DNA of 43,799 nt, from the IMG/VR virus record IMGVR_UViG_3300037882_002205, positions 1 to 43,799 of that record; one strand, given 5' to 3'. The translations under genes and the position numbers were made by a program. Of the stretch, positions 7,962-17,938 are shown piece after piece (the stretch's first letter is position 1; the number at the start of each line of letters is the position of its first letter). This DNA is from a virus. The notes below the pieces were generated by a model. It was given only the letters and a program-made list of their open reading frames with translations, was not told the DNA's origin and ran no database searches.

Positions 7962-10900
7962 CTATTGGCCTTTAACTGGTAAGCTTGTAGCGTCAAACTG
8001 GGGCATGTTATCAAGCGAGTCTACAGGCACTGAATCCGCCGCTGCGTTTTGTAAATCGGCGTTTTCCTGTTTTAACGCATCGTTCTCTGATTCTACAACG
8101 TCTACTTGGTCCTGTAAATCACTGATAACATTGGTGCTATCTTCTTGCTGCTGCATGGGCATCTTGCCTTGCTCTATACGCTTAATCTCTTTCTCTGGGG
8201 TGTGCGCATTAGCGTACTCCCAACGGGCTTTAACAACGCTTCGTGGGTACCCACCAATAGGCGAAGCCAACAGCGCTCCATATGGGTCTTTCTGTTCTAG
8301 GGCTTCTGGTATTAACGTACTGTTCGATAGCGCATCAGGCAGACCAAAGATGTCTGCTGCTTGCAACGTTTTCAGTATTAGTTTATTACGGGCTTTATCC
8401 GTACGGTCTTGCGCTGCCGTAAAGTTGCCTGCTTCAATATCTTTTATAAGCTGCTCTCTATCGACTTCCATGTTTTGTAGATACTCATTAAACGCTATAG
8501 GGACATCCCATAGGTCGGTACCAAACTCTTTTGTAAGCAAAGACAGCCCTCTGGAAGACTGTCTCCAAGAATCCGTGCTGATACCAATCTTATCTTTAGT
8601 ACTGTCGTACTCTATTGCCATAGCCGCAGTGTTTAGTGCTTCACCAAGAATGAACCCGCCATTGAGCGCTCCTAAAACACCTGCTCGTACTAACTTCCAT
8701 GCCTCGTCTTTTATCCGGTTAGGGTCATCTTCATCTGGTGGGAATAACAACGTCACGCCACTAGCAGCCATCTGGTACAGCACTGCGGGCAGTATGTGGT
8801 ACACGAGCACCGCTTTTGCAAACTCGCCAGCCGCTTTCTTTTTGTCTTTCGATTTAAAAAACTTCACCATAGCGGCATCCGTATGAGATTTTAATTGGCG
8901 TTGCTGCCCCATGAACATACTGGCCAACTTATGCATTGCTGATCGACCTTCGTTCTGGCCTTGTTCAGAAGCATAGTTTGAGGACTGTGTAGCGATAGTT
9001 ATTGATTCTATTGCAAGCAGTCGCTGGTTTTCCGTCAGCTCTGGTTGCGTCTCTTTCAGATACTCATTAAGGGCACCGCCACCAACCAAGACGTTAAAAT
9101 TATCCTGCATAGTGTACGCACCCATCAGGAAGTTTGATACTGAGGCGCTTCGCTTAAACAGGTTTAAATCTCGTGTAGATACAGCAGCCGCTAGTTCAGC
9201 AGATTGTTTGGTTACACGAGCTTTTTGAATAGGGGAGTTAGCCAGTAGTTCTGTGCTGTTTTGTTTCAAGTTACCTAGTGCTTTTAAAGTGTACAGCGGC
9301 CATTTATGTAACGGGATGTTTACCCCATAAGTAACAATAGACCCAAAGTTCTTTGCCAACGTAGAGAAAAACTTGCCTCCCAGTTTAGCCACAACAATAC
9401 GGCCCCGCATGTGGGTGATGAGTTTGTCTGTAGGGTTGGTTTCAGTAGCTTGGTGAGTGACGGTATTAGCGGCAGCGTAGTCTAGCAACCCAAGGACTTG
9501 TGGACCGTACCGACGCTCCATAGTCAAGCGGAACTTGCCATCCCCAATAACATCGGTAACGTCTTCTCGTAAGTCCCATTTGGCCTTTTTGCTTTCCCAT
9601 TCGTCAATGTGGGCCATTTGAGTTGTATAGAAGTTAGATACCCGTAACCCTTGCTCTGAATCCGCCGTACGAGATAAGGAAGATTTAGGCAGGGCAGAAT
9701 CCATACGAATACGTTTTATCTGGCTGACGTGTGTGTCTCGGCCTTCACGCTGCTGCGGTACATACCGCTGCTCGTACACCATAGGTACGCCAGTCTTTTC
9801 TTTGTGCCAATCGTTGTTATCTTCAAAATACGCATCGTTAAACTCAAAGGTGGCATCAACGAGGGCTTTATCTGCGGGGGTTAGCTTGCCTTCTAGTTGC
9901 TCTTTTAAATCGTTGGTCCACCCAGAGGCTGCTACTGCATTAGCCGCCTTGGTGTTCATCTCAGCCGCTTTTAAATGGGCATACACCGTAAGCCACTCCG
10001 GTTTACTGTACGTCCGCTTAGTTGGCTGCCCGTTGGTATCTGTGTAGGTTAGTGTAATACGTACACCACTATCCTCTAACCCTTTGGTTACTACGTCTCT
10101 GGTATCGCCAGCGGAAGCAAGCGCCTCGTTCCAGTGGTCCACCATATCTGCGGTAGTGGCCTGCATGTTGGCTTCATAGGTGTGGATAGATTCAATCCTG
10201 TCGAGGAAGCCGTCTGGCATACCCAGCATTTCAAGAAAGTTCATCCATTGCTGGTCGCTATAAAACACCGCTTCCAACAACTGTTTTAGTTGGCCTAGTT
10301 TGCTAGGGGATCCGGTATAGGTCCAGTCTTTATTAACTGCATCTCGTGCTATAGCTCGGTTACTATCTTGGCGTGCTTTGCGCTCTAAGGCCATGGCCTC
10401 CATACGTTGCTGACCATCAATTACCAAGTTCTCTAAATCGGTTACAATACCTTCCAACTGGGGGAGGCTTGCCGTTTCTGCATTGCGAGCAAGGACCGCC
10501 ATAGCGTACTTAACAGCTTGTGCGGACGTAGGCTCTGTTTCCGTAGTCCCGTCTTGGTACGCCTGTTCTGCTTTTTCGTACTCGTTGATAGCATCATCAC
10601 GAGCTAACTCGTTTTTGTTATACAACTTAAACAGCATAAGCTTCTCTTGCACATCAGCAGGCAAAGTACCTACAGAGAACTTACCAGCACGTCGTGTCTT
10701 AGCCGCAGACAGGGCGTTGTCGATTCGCTCTTCTAGTGCTTTTTTATTATTCTTAGCTACCTTATCGGCTACCCGCTCATTTATTTTTAAGAAGGTAGAA
10801 TCCAATGTCTTAGTGCTTGTGACGTTAGTGACTTGCGCCAACAAGGCGTTTCGATCTTGCTTGGATATCGGTGCTGCGTTTATGATTTGTTTCAATAACT

Positions 10901-12821
10901 GCTGAGCAGCTTTTATTTCTGCACGAGTATCCGTACTCCCTTGGCGCACGCCTTTAGCTTCTGCCTTAGCCGCAGCAACTTCGCCTTTAACAACCGTACT
11001 ATCTAGTTTTTTCTGGAAGGCAACTTCTGCTTTAGCCAATGCTGCTTCACCTTTAGCCATAGCTTTTCGAGCCATGTCCACTACCTTAGCCAGCTTCTTC
11101 ATAGGTATCTTACCGCTCTCACCCTCGACTTGATTTCGAGTAAGCGTGCCTTGTTTAACAATCTCTAAATCGGCTTCTGCGGCCATTCGAGCTTCGGTTA
11201 TAGCCGCCAGTTTTTCATAGCCTTTAGTACTTCTACTACCTGCATTGGCTTCTTTCTCTACTTGGCGCTGTATTAAACGCTCTTCACGTTTGAGCGCACG
11301 CACATCCGCATCTAGTTGGTTCACTAAAGCAGTTTGCTCTACGGGGCTTAGTGCTTGCGCCTCTTCTAAATTAGTTCTACCAACTACTCGTCCTTCGACA
11401 ACCGCAGGAGCTGCCGTCATAGCAGTACCTGTAGTCGGCACCAACGAGGTGCCAGCGGCGGGCAATATTTCTTGACCAGTCGTAGGCACCGTCCCTTGGG
11501 CAGGCTGCATAAGTGAGTCAAGTACTTGCCCTATTGTCAAATCTCCCAAAGTAGTTTGCTCTATGGGAGTAGCGGAAGGCTGGTTTACATTGGCAGACTC
11601 GCCTTGCGCCAAGGCTGCCTGTTCTGCTGGGCTGGTCGATAGGGTAACTTCAAACACCCCAGTAGTTGGGTTTTGTGTCGCTTTTACTGTAGGCAGATTC
11701 TGGTCCGTTAAATCCGCCAAGTTCTGGCGTATGGTTTGCAGCAGCTCTACGGGATTCTTCCCATCTATGTTGAGTGCCTTGGCCGTTTGTTTACCCGCAG
11801 CACCTACCGCAACACCAGTGCCCTTAAAGCCGCCAGTGAGGAGTAGTGTGGGGAGGATACTGTCTATCATAGTAGCCGTCATACGGTCCTGTGACGTTTC
11901 TTTGGTACCATCACCCCGTACTTCCGTGGTGTACTTCTCTACCATACCAGACTCCATAAGTCCGGGGATGGCCATACCCATCTCTTCAACAAGCTGCTGC
12001 ACTACCTCTTCGCCATACTCTGGCAAGGCATCCATGAGGAACCCTTTAAGTACTGGTTTTATAGCTTCTTGAAAGGTTCTTGATTTCAATACGTCAACAG
12101 CCGCTTGTTTAGTCATGTTTTCAAACATGCCAAGCTGGATTGTTTCTACTGCCGCCTGTATTCCGCCAACAAGCGCACCCGTTACCCGTGCTGTGTTTTT
12201 AGACATGCCACGAGAGATGCCTGTTTTATACGCTGCGGCAGCATACTGCTCAGTAAAAAACTTATAGGTACCTACCGTTGTACCCAGTTTAAAACCCCCT
12301 ACAAAAAGAGGTACCCCAGCTACCAGCCCTACACCAGCGGATTCAGCCCCTAAAGCCATAGCGGGTGACTGAGCAACGGCCCCGTAAAATATCCCTGTCT
12401 TTGCGGCCTCTCCTTGCGCTGCACCAAACATCGCCAATGACGATACCGCAGAGCTAAGCCCTTTAGTAAAAAAATTAGTGGTGTACGCACTAACTGTATC
12501 TCTGTCTTTAGAAGCCATTATGTCTATGGGGTTATTTAAAAAATGCGCTTTATCCTGCTCAGCGGTAGTGTTGCTAAGCATAGCGTTCAAAGCGTCCGTA
12601 TTACTAACAACATCATTTTGCCCGACACGCCACGATGCACCAATAGCGCCAAGCGTTCCATTCATAGCCTCTGTGGCTACCTTAAACGGGTCGTTCTGGA
12701 TATTGGAAGTATCCACATACCCTGTCTCTGGGTTCGTTGCAGGAGGTGGAGTAGGCGCAGCACCTTGTCCTTCCTCGTCATCAAAAGTAGGTATGACTAA
12801 TCCTGAAGTATCGATCTCCAT
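7962..12821 (-). CDS. Large internal virion / DNA ejection protein (gp16 position)
   Basis: At 1619 aa this is the largest gene. Its place between the 516-aa internal protein and the tail fibre matches T7 gp16, which forms the ejection channel through the cell envelope. It has a disordered acidic, Pro-rich N-terminus. Ala/Gly-rich hydrophobic segments follow at roughly 140-260, with long charged helical and coiled-coil stretches in the middle. Another hydrophobic segment precedes LLFPPDEDD in the C-terminal third. Unlike T7 gp16 I see no lytic transglycosylase motif (no ESxxNP/GxxGLxQ) at either end. Its ATG overlaps the stop of the upstream gene. Assignment rests on size, order and composition. 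Confidence 0.75.
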   Translation of the reverse strand: MEIDTSGLVIPTFDDEEGQGAAPTPPPATNPETGYVDTSNIQNDPFKVATEAMNGTLGAIGASWRVGQNDVVSNTDALNAMLSNTTAEQDKAHFLNNPIDIMASKDRDTVSAYTTNFFTKGLSSAVSSLAMFGAAQGEAAKTGIFYGAVAQSPAMALGAESAGVGLVAGVPLFVGGFKLGTTVGTYKFFTEQYAAAAYKTGISRGMSKNTARVTGALVGGIQAAVETIQLGMFENMTKQAAVDVLKSRTFQEAIKPVLKGFLMDALPEYGEEVVQQLVEEMGMAIPGLMESGMVEKYTTEVRGDGTKETSQDRMTATMIDSILPTLLLTGGFKGTGVAVGAAGKQTAKALNIDGKNPVELLQTIRQNLADLTDQNLPTVKATQNPTTGVFEVTLSTSPAEQAALAQGESANVNQPSATPIEQTTLGDLTIGQVLDSLMQPAQGTVPTTGQEILPAAGTSLVPTTGTAMTAAPAVVEGRVVGRTNLEEAQALSPVEQTALVNQLDADVRALKREERLIQRQVEKEANAGSRSTKGYEKLAAITEARMAAEADLEIVKQGTLTRNQVEGESGKIPMKKLAKVVDMARKAMAKGEAALAKAEVAFQKKLDSTVVKGEVAAAKAEAKGVRQGSTDTRAEIKAAQQLLKQIINAAPISKQDRNALLAQVTNVTSTKTLDSTFLKINERVADKVAKNNKKALEERIDNALSAAKTRRAGKFSVGTLPADVQEKLMLFKLYNKNELARDDAINEYEKAEQAYQDGTTETEPTSAQAVKYAMAVLARNAETASLPQLEGIVTDLENLVIDGQQRMEAMALERKARQDSNRAIARDAVNKDWTYTGSPSKLGQLKQLLEAVFYSDQQWMNFLEMLGMPDGFLDRIESIHTYEANMQATTADMVDHWNEALASAGDTRDVVTKGLEDSGVRITLTYTDTNGQPTKRTYSKPEWLTVYAHLKAAEMNTKAANAVAASGWTNDLKEQLEGKLTPADKALVDATFEFNDAYFEDNNDWHKEKTGVPMVYEQRYVPQQREGRDTHVSQIKRIRMDSALPKSSLSRTADSEQGLRVSNFYTTQMAHIDEWESKKAKWDLREDVTDVIGDGKFRLTMERRYGPQVLGLLDYAAANTVTHQATETNPTDKLITHMRGRIVVAKLGGKFFSTLAKNFGSIVTYGVNIPLHKWPLYTLKALGNLKQNSTELLANSPIQKARVTKQSAELAAAVSTRDLNLFKRSASVSNFLMGAYTMQDNFNVLVGGGALNEYLKETQPELTENQRLLAIESITIATQSSNYASEQGQNEGRSAMHKLASMFMGQQRQLKSHTDAAMVKFFKSKDKKKAAGEFAKAVLVYHILPAVLYQMAASGVTLLFPPDEDDPNRIKDEAWKLVRAGVLGALNGGFILGEALNTAAMAIEYDSTKDKIGISTDSWRQSSRGLSLLTKEFGTDLWDVPIAFNEYLQNMEVDREQLIKDIEAGNFTAAQDRTDKARNKLILKTLQAADIFGLPDALSNSTLIPEALEQKDPYGALLASPIGGYPRSVVKARWEYANAHTPEKEIKRIEQGKMPMQQQEDSTNVISDLQDQVDVVESENDALKQENADLQNAAADSVPVDSLDNMPQFDATSLPVKGQ

Positions 12822-14371
12822 TACTTACCCTTTTTCGTAGGTGGCTGTGCTGAAGGAGCGCCGTTTATCATGTTAGTCAGACTAGCACGGTACACCTCCA
12901 CCTTGTGGTTATCCAAGGTACGGTTTTTCTTGTTGGAGTAGTCTACCCACAGCTTTGATACCCCTTCGTTCCACTGAACTCGTTGGTACCCCGTAAGGTT
13001 TTTGTCTGGGGATAAACGTTTATAAAACTGGTCTTGCTCTTTAAACACGTTAAATACTTGCTCAGGATTTTTGCCTTCGGTTAGTTTGTACATCGCTGAT
13101 AGTACAGTTAATTTTGTTTTATACCCCGGCATATCCGTCCCGTGCAAAGCAAAGTGGGAGGCGTTGGCTAGGTATACGTCTTCATAAGTATCTATGATTT
13201 TAGCTGAAGCACCCGGCTTTTTATCAATAGCCAGTGTTTTAGCATCCTCATACGAACGGGTAGCTAACGTTACCCGCTCTTGTACTTGTAGTTTAATCTG
13301 GCTATTCGTCTCTCTTTGCGCTTTTCTAGTTAGTATTTCTTGTTTACTAGCTTGCGCTTTCTGTGCCGCCTCTGGTTTTTCTGCGTATGCTTTAGCCATG
13401 GAGGGAGACCCGCCCAAGGATACAATCTTTTTACCGAGGTCTCTTTTATCTGACGGGGATAACGGCTGGCTAGGGTCTAATGAAATAAGTAAATCCGTCA
13501 ACGCATTTCGATTATCTACTTTAACAATCCTCTCTTGCTCTGCTTGTTGGCGGCTGTAGAAGGACTGCCATGTACGGTGCATCTGTGCTGCGTCGGTTGC
13601 ATTTAGATGCTTGAAAATAGACGGGTCTTTTAATTCCGCCTTCATCTGTACCAAGCCTTCGGGAGTAAGCGCCAGCGCATTGAGGTAATCCTCGATAGCA
13701 TGAGTTTTACCTGTACGAATCATGTCGTTGTATTTTTCTAGGCCAACAGCAGCTACTATCGACTCTTGGTTGGCTCTAAAAGGGTTAGAAGGCGCATCGA
13801 ACAAATCCACAACACCTTGCACTGACCCAACAGTAGCGGCCTGTTTACGTGCGCTGTCCACCATAGAATCTAGCGAAGCTTTTACGTTATCCGTATTACG
13901 CTGCGCTGCCCATGAGGAGCCTTTGTTTATACGCTCGTTTTGTGTGTTGTATATGCTTTTTGTAACGCCAGCAGCTACTTCTGGGTTAAGCCCGTTTTCC
14001 TCAGTGTACCTAGCAAGTATCTCTGCTTCCTGTACGGGGATGGCTTTCGCTATGTCATTAGGGTTACTAGCATATGCGATCTGTAATTCTTTATTCGCTT
14101 CAGCCATAGCCGCTTGCACGGCTGCGGAGTGTTGGGCAATGCTTACGCCATCTGCCATTTTCTTCTGCGCAGCCTGTACCGCTAGCACCTGTTGCTGCTG
14201 CCGATATTCTTCCTGCTTAAGTTGCCCGCCCAAATACAGTAGTTGATTGCTAGCATTACCGGCAGCAGAAGCAACCGTATTGGCTAGCTGTGCGCCAGAA
14301 TTATCCACCCCCGCAGTACCTACGGCGGAAGAGGCTAGTTTATCTTGTTGGTATTGTGGGATGCGAGGCAT
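12821..14371 (-). CDS. Internal virion protein (gp15 position)
   Basis: This 516-aa protein is largely helical. Its N-terminus is rich in Gln, Ala and Ser, with a long EEYRQQQQVLAVQAAQKK helix. No catalytic motif or TM segment is evident. In the T7 order gp14, gp15, gp16 it occupies the gp15 slot, so it is probably a component of the internal core that is ejected to build the trans-periplasmic tube. The C-terminus ends in a short basic tail (TKKGK). The call is from gene order, size and composition, not a diagnostic motif. Confidence 0.72.
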   Translation of the reverse strand: MPRIPQYQQDKLASSAVGTAGVDNSGAQLANTVASAAGNASNQLLYLGGQLKQEEYRQQQQVLAVQAAQKKMADGVSIAQHSAAVQAAMAEANKELQIAYASNPNDIAKAIPVQEAEILARYTEENGLNPEVAAGVTKSIYNTQNERINKGSSWAAQRNTDNVKASLDSMVDSARKQAATVGSVQGVVDLFDAPSNPFRANQESIVAAVGLEKYNDMIRTGKTHAIEDYLNALALTPEGLVQMKAELKDPSIFKHLNATDAAQMHRTWQSFYSRQQAEQERIVKVDNRNALTDLLISLDPSQPLSPSDKRDLGKKIVSLGGSPSMAKAYAEKPEAAQKAQASKQEILTRKAQRETNSQIKLQVQERVTLATRSYEDAKTLAIDKKPGASAKIIDTYEDVYLANASHFALHGTDMPGYKTKLTVLSAMYKLTEGKNPEQVFNVFKEQDQFYKRLSPDKNLTGYQRVQWNEGVSKLWVDYSNKKNRTLDNHKVEVYRASLTNMINGAPSAQPPTKKGK

Positions 14372-14379
14372 AGCTTACC

Positions 14380-14922
14380 TTACGGAGTAGGTGCAATGGG
14401 TAACGTGGGGGCTTTTACTTTAGACCCGTATAGACCCATACGGAGACCGGTTGCATAGGTAGACACGCCGCCTAATGCGCCACCTAAAAAAGACCCGAAC
14501 AACGCATTGCGCCCTGAAGACTTATACTGCTTGCTTTTAGCAGTATACAGATTCTGATATGCTTTGCTCTGGCTGGCCATCATGTTCAATTCTTGTTGGC
14601 CCAAGTTTTGGGTTTCCTCAAGAAGCACCATAGGGGTGCCTTCCATAGTAACCCCGCTAGAACCGTACAGCGAAGCTTGTGTCGCTTGGGCACGCAATAT
14701 CTCCCGTCGTTTTTGGAAAGAGGCTAAAGCTGCTTCGTGCTGTTGGATAATGGACTGTTGTTGAATTGCTTGTGCTTCTGCATTACTGGCACGCATAGAC
14801 GATATGCCGGATACAACAGAGGCAATAGACTCTACCCCTTGCGCAATACCTGCCCACTTACCAGCGGTACCTGCGTTACTGGCCAGTCCACCAAAGAGGT
14901 TTTGCAAGAAGTTCGATATCAT
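14380..14922 (-). CDS. Internal virion protein (gp14 position)
   Basis: I take ATG 14922, which forms an ATGA overlap with the upstream gp13-like gene and gives 180 aa. The frame is open further upstream, but that part overlaps the neighbour. The protein has a Gly/Ala-rich N-terminal segment, then a long Gln-rich helix (QAIQQQSIIQQHEAAL) and a Gly-rich hydrophobic segment (FGSFLGGALGGVSTYATGL) near the C-terminus. This layout is typical of T7 gp14-like proteins, the first to leave the capsid and lodge in the outer membrane. Order and features agree. Confidence 0.78.
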   Translation of the reverse strand: MISNFLQNLFGGLASNAGTAGKWAGIAQGVESIASVVSGISSMRASNAEAQAIQQQSIIQQHEAALASFQKRREILRAQATQASLYGSSGVTMEGTPMVLLEETQNLGQQELNMMASQSKAYQNLYTAKSKQYKSSGRNALFGSFLGGALGGVSTYATGLRMGLYGSKVKAPTLPIAPTP

Positions 14923-15353
14923 AGTTTGTACGCCCACATGTGGTAGTTGTGACCGAATCCGCCATAGTTTACCATTGGGACAGCGGTTTCCTGTGTAAAA
15001 CCAAGCGTGGTAATCCACTTACTTTCATAAACGTCGGGTAACACAGCTGTTTGTATTCTAGCAGGTTTGTAAGTATCTACAATCCATCGTAACCACGAGC
15101 GCATCTGCTTCACATATGCTATCGGTTTAGTAGGTGGGTTTTTTGTGGGTATGACAAAGACTTCGTACACATCAGGCCGTATCATAGCTAGCCCGACTAC
15201 CGTTACAGGCAATCCACCACACATAACTGTTGCCAAAGCTATATTCGCTTCGTCAGTCAGTTTTGCTACCTCAATATACTCTGCTTCCGGGTGTCGGATT
15301 TCTATCCCGTACAGGTGCCATTGCTCAAACTTGACGAACTGCATATCAGTCAT
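14919..15353 (-). CDS. gp13-like GNAT-fold protein
   Basis: The 144-aa protein resembles the T7 gp13 family (DUF2833, GNAT-like fold). It has IALATVMCGGLPVTVVGLAMI strands, a helix RSWLRWIVDTYKP and the terminal WITTLGFTQET turn typical of acetyltransferase-like proteins. In T7, gp13 is needed for virion morphogenesis. It overlaps tail tubular protein B at its start and the gp14-position gene at its end, preserving the T7 order. The classical acetyl-CoA loop (RxxGxG/A) is not obvious, so enzymatic activity is doubtful. Confidence 0.75.
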   Translation of the reverse strand: MTDMQFVKFEQWHLYGIEIRHPEAEYIEVAKLTDEANIALATVMCGGLPVTVVGLAMIRPDVYEVFVIPTKNPPTKPIAYVKQMRSWLRWIVDTYKPARIQTAVLPDVYESKWITTLGFTQETAVPMVNYGGFGHNYHMWAYKL

Positions 15354-17937
15354 CCGATGTCTCCGAGTAAGTATCTACGCCAATTACTTGGCACGGTAAA
15401 GGCAACTCTTGCACAATATAAAAATGCTTATCTTGATCCCAGCTATCTGGGTAATGTTGCTCCACAAGACCCGTCAGTAAGGGCGCTGGCCTATCAATAA
15501 CCGAGTCCCCTTCTCTAAAGCGAAAGGTCTCTAATTCATAAGGGGTCATCCCATACTTCGTACCGCCAGAGGCAACAAAGCGCATAGCGATAGACCGGAT
15601 GTTTTTCTGTTTGTTTACTGCAGGACCCGTTGCTCCGCCTTGGTCTAAGGGTAAGCTTGCAATAATGCCTCTTTGAAAGATACCAATGTGGATAACGCTG
15701 GCTTGTGAATCCAACACTACAGCCCCACCAGAGACTGTCTTAGGGGTTATCGTTGTGTCTACTACAGCGCCATCGGTTTGTATTTGTACTGACATACCTT
15801 CTAAATGGTGCAGCCCAGTGATAGTATTTGTGGTCAGCCTCCACCCAGACGCAGCCATAGCGGTTGCTGAATTAAACGCCTTCAGTATAGTGCATTGTAC
15901 TACCGTACTAGAAGTGTACCCAGTTATTAATGCTCGTCCACCGCCCCCACCTGCGATATCGTAGTTCTTCCATAGTTCTCGACCAACCATAGTCGCATCG
16001 AAAGTAGCGGCTCCTGCCGTAAAAGTTACATTGGTAGTGCCTACAGTAGTGCAGCCCGCTGCGGGGGTAAGAGTTGTAACATATGTTCCATCATACGACA
16101 GGCTAGCGTCTACATACACCTCCTGCTTTTTCGACTCGTACAGGTCGTTATTGAACAGGTCAATATCTGCCGTCTCTGTAGCGGCTTCTCGGTAATATTC
16201 TAGTGGATCGTTATCAATAACATAGTCTGTAAAATACTCCACATAACGGGCAGTGACCCCGTTAATAACCCGCTCTACCACAACCCATAGCTGGTCGTAG
16301 TTATCTTCTCGTGGCATAACACCTACAGTGAGTACTTTACCGTCAGTAAATACCTGCCTGTGCCATCCCGCCTTTTGTTCCTTAGCGTTGTAGCTCATAC
16401 CTACCAGTACGCCATCGGTACGCACCGCCCAAATGATATCGGGGTCGCCCTGCTGGATAACAATCTGAGCCAGCCCCCGGTTAGTAATATGCTTACTGAT
16501 GATGTTTCTGTCTTCGCTAACATACCCATCCACCGTGTAGTCGTACTCAAATGAACGAAGCACTTTACCGCCACGCTGTATGTAGAAAATACTGTTCCCA
16601 GCGGTGACAGGGCGGGTTAGTTTTGCGCCGTAGGTGTTTACTGCCTTAGCATTTATGGAGGTAGGGGTTATTGGTTCTTCTTGTGACGACCCGTAGATGC
16701 GTCGAACTGTCCCAAAAGTCCCTGCCAAGATAAACTTATCCGAGTTGGTAAGCCACTGGATCGCATCCACCTTGCCTCGTACAGGGGCAAGGGTGAATTG
16801 CATACCATCTGTATCAGCAGTACCTGTGGTGAAATCATCGTAGTTGGTGGTGGTGCTTGTTGGGGCTTTAGAAACAAAAAACGTTTCGGGTTTTGCTTTT
16901 GTACCTGCGAATATAAGGCGTGCATTATCCGTAAACGTAACGGCCCGTGGGTAGTTCGTAGCGCCGTACTTTTCAGCTTTACCACCTGATGTGTACGCCC
17001 CATAAGATGTACTATCTACAGCGGCTCCTGCTAGGGTCTGAAGGCTAAACGTATTAGCTCCTATAACTACAATCTTGTAATGCTCCAAATTAACTTGGGT
17101 CATCCCAACAACATCTCGGATACACACTTGGTCCCCAGTAGTAAATCCATGGCCTGCTGCGGTTACTACTGCTGGATTGGCTTGAGTGATGCCTGTTATG
17201 GTTTTAGTAGACACGTCCCCAAAAGGGTCGGTGGTTGTAAAGGTACGGGTATACGTCGCTAAAGACCAATTACTGTGTCCTGAACGGGTGAGTTTACGAG
17301 GTTCATAATTCTGATGCGCTATGTACATCGTATCAGCGTTCTGCGTAAATTGAAGTTCCGCTAAGTCCGTCTCTAAATACGGCGTTTTTAATTCGTAAAC
17401 TTTGGCAAGCGTCCCGCCAGAAGCGTATGCTGAGAAGCCTGTACTGTTTAAGTTTGTGCCTGACTGGTCCGTCACTGTAAACGTGTTGGTCGTAACTGAG
17501 CCTACCAATAGGGAACGGTTGTTAATCTGTACCATCCCAACAACACCCGTTATAATGACCTCATCGCCTACAGATAGACCATGAGACGCTGACGTTATTA
17601 CTGCTGGATTGGCTTGTGTAATACCTGTAATAGCAGCAGGGGTAAGGGTTATTAACCCCCCATCTTTATAAAACCGGAAGTATTGGTCAGTTGCTTCGAT
17701 GAGGTACGACTGGCTGTCGTTAAATTGAAAAGGGATAAACCACGCTTTTTTATTCCGGCGGGTGTTATTCACATACCGGGTTCCTGTACGGAAACGTGCT
17801 GACCCATACGGGTAGGCGATGAAGTTCTGCATCCACCCAACGCTGCTTTTATAATAGCTCAGGTCATAGCGACCATGGGCTGCTGGTGCAATTTCGCCGT
17901 TGGAAAAATCTACTTTTAAAGCGTTACTAAGAGGCAT
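15346..17937 (-). CDS. Tail tubular protein B (T7 gp12-like nozzle)
   Basis: This 863-aa protein is the tail nozzle that extends the short tail and carries fibres. The opening residues contain DFSNGEIAPAAHGRYD and QNFIAYPYGSARFRTGTRYV, which are typical of T7 gp12-like proteins. Two inserted homologous modules, about residues 103-176 and 247-319, both begin ITGITQANPAV and contain HGxxxGDxVxIxxVVGMxQVN. They resemble the FCCH-type beta modules seen in many phage tail proteins. The gene overlaps the gp13-like gene by 8 bp and follows tail tubular A by 1 bp. Confidence 0.9.
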   Translation of the reverse strand: MPLSNALKVDFSNGEIAPAAHGRYDLSYYKSSVGWMQNFIAYPYGSARFRTGTRYVNNTRRNKKAWFIPFQFNDSQSYLIEATDQYFRFYKDGGLITLTPAAITGITQANPAVITSASHGLSVGDEVIITGVVGMVQINNRSLLVGSVTTNTFTVTDQSGTNLNSTGFSAYASGGTLAKVYELKTPYLETDLAELQFTQNADTMYIAHQNYEPRKLTRSGHSNWSLATYTRTFTTTDPFGDVSTKTITGITQANPAVVTAAGHGFTTGDQVCIRDVVGMTQVNLEHYKIVVIGANTFSLQTLAGAAVDSTSYGAYTSGGKAEKYGATNYPRAVTFTDNARLIFAGTKAKPETFFVSKAPTSTTTNYDDFTTGTADTDGMQFTLAPVRGKVDAIQWLTNSDKFILAGTFGTVRRIYGSSQEEPITPTSINAKAVNTYGAKLTRPVTAGNSIFYIQRGGKVLRSFEYDYTVDGYVSEDRNIISKHITNRGLAQIVIQQGDPDIIWAVRTDGVLVGMSYNAKEQKAGWHRQVFTDGKVLTVGVMPREDNYDQLWVVVERVINGVTARYVEYFTDYVIDNDPLEYYREAATETADIDLFNNDLYESKKQEVYVDASLSYDGTYVTTLTPAAGCTTVGTTNVTFTAGAATFDATMVGRELWKNYDIAGGGGGRALITGYTSSTVVQCTILKAFNSATAMAASGWRLTTNTITGLHHLEGMSVQIQTDGAVVDTTITPKTVSGGAVVLDSQASVIHIGIFQRGIIASLPLDQGGATGPAVNKQKNIRSIAMRFVASGGTKYGMTPYELETFRFREGDSVIDRPAPLLTGLVEQHYPDSWDQDKHFYIVQELPLPCQVIGVDTYSETSDD

Positions 17938-17938
17938 C

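Noticed and set aside
7948-12840. Several long plus-strand open frames opposite the large internal virion genes
   Set aside because: Composition-driven shadows antisense to well-supported genes, without RBS or family signatures.
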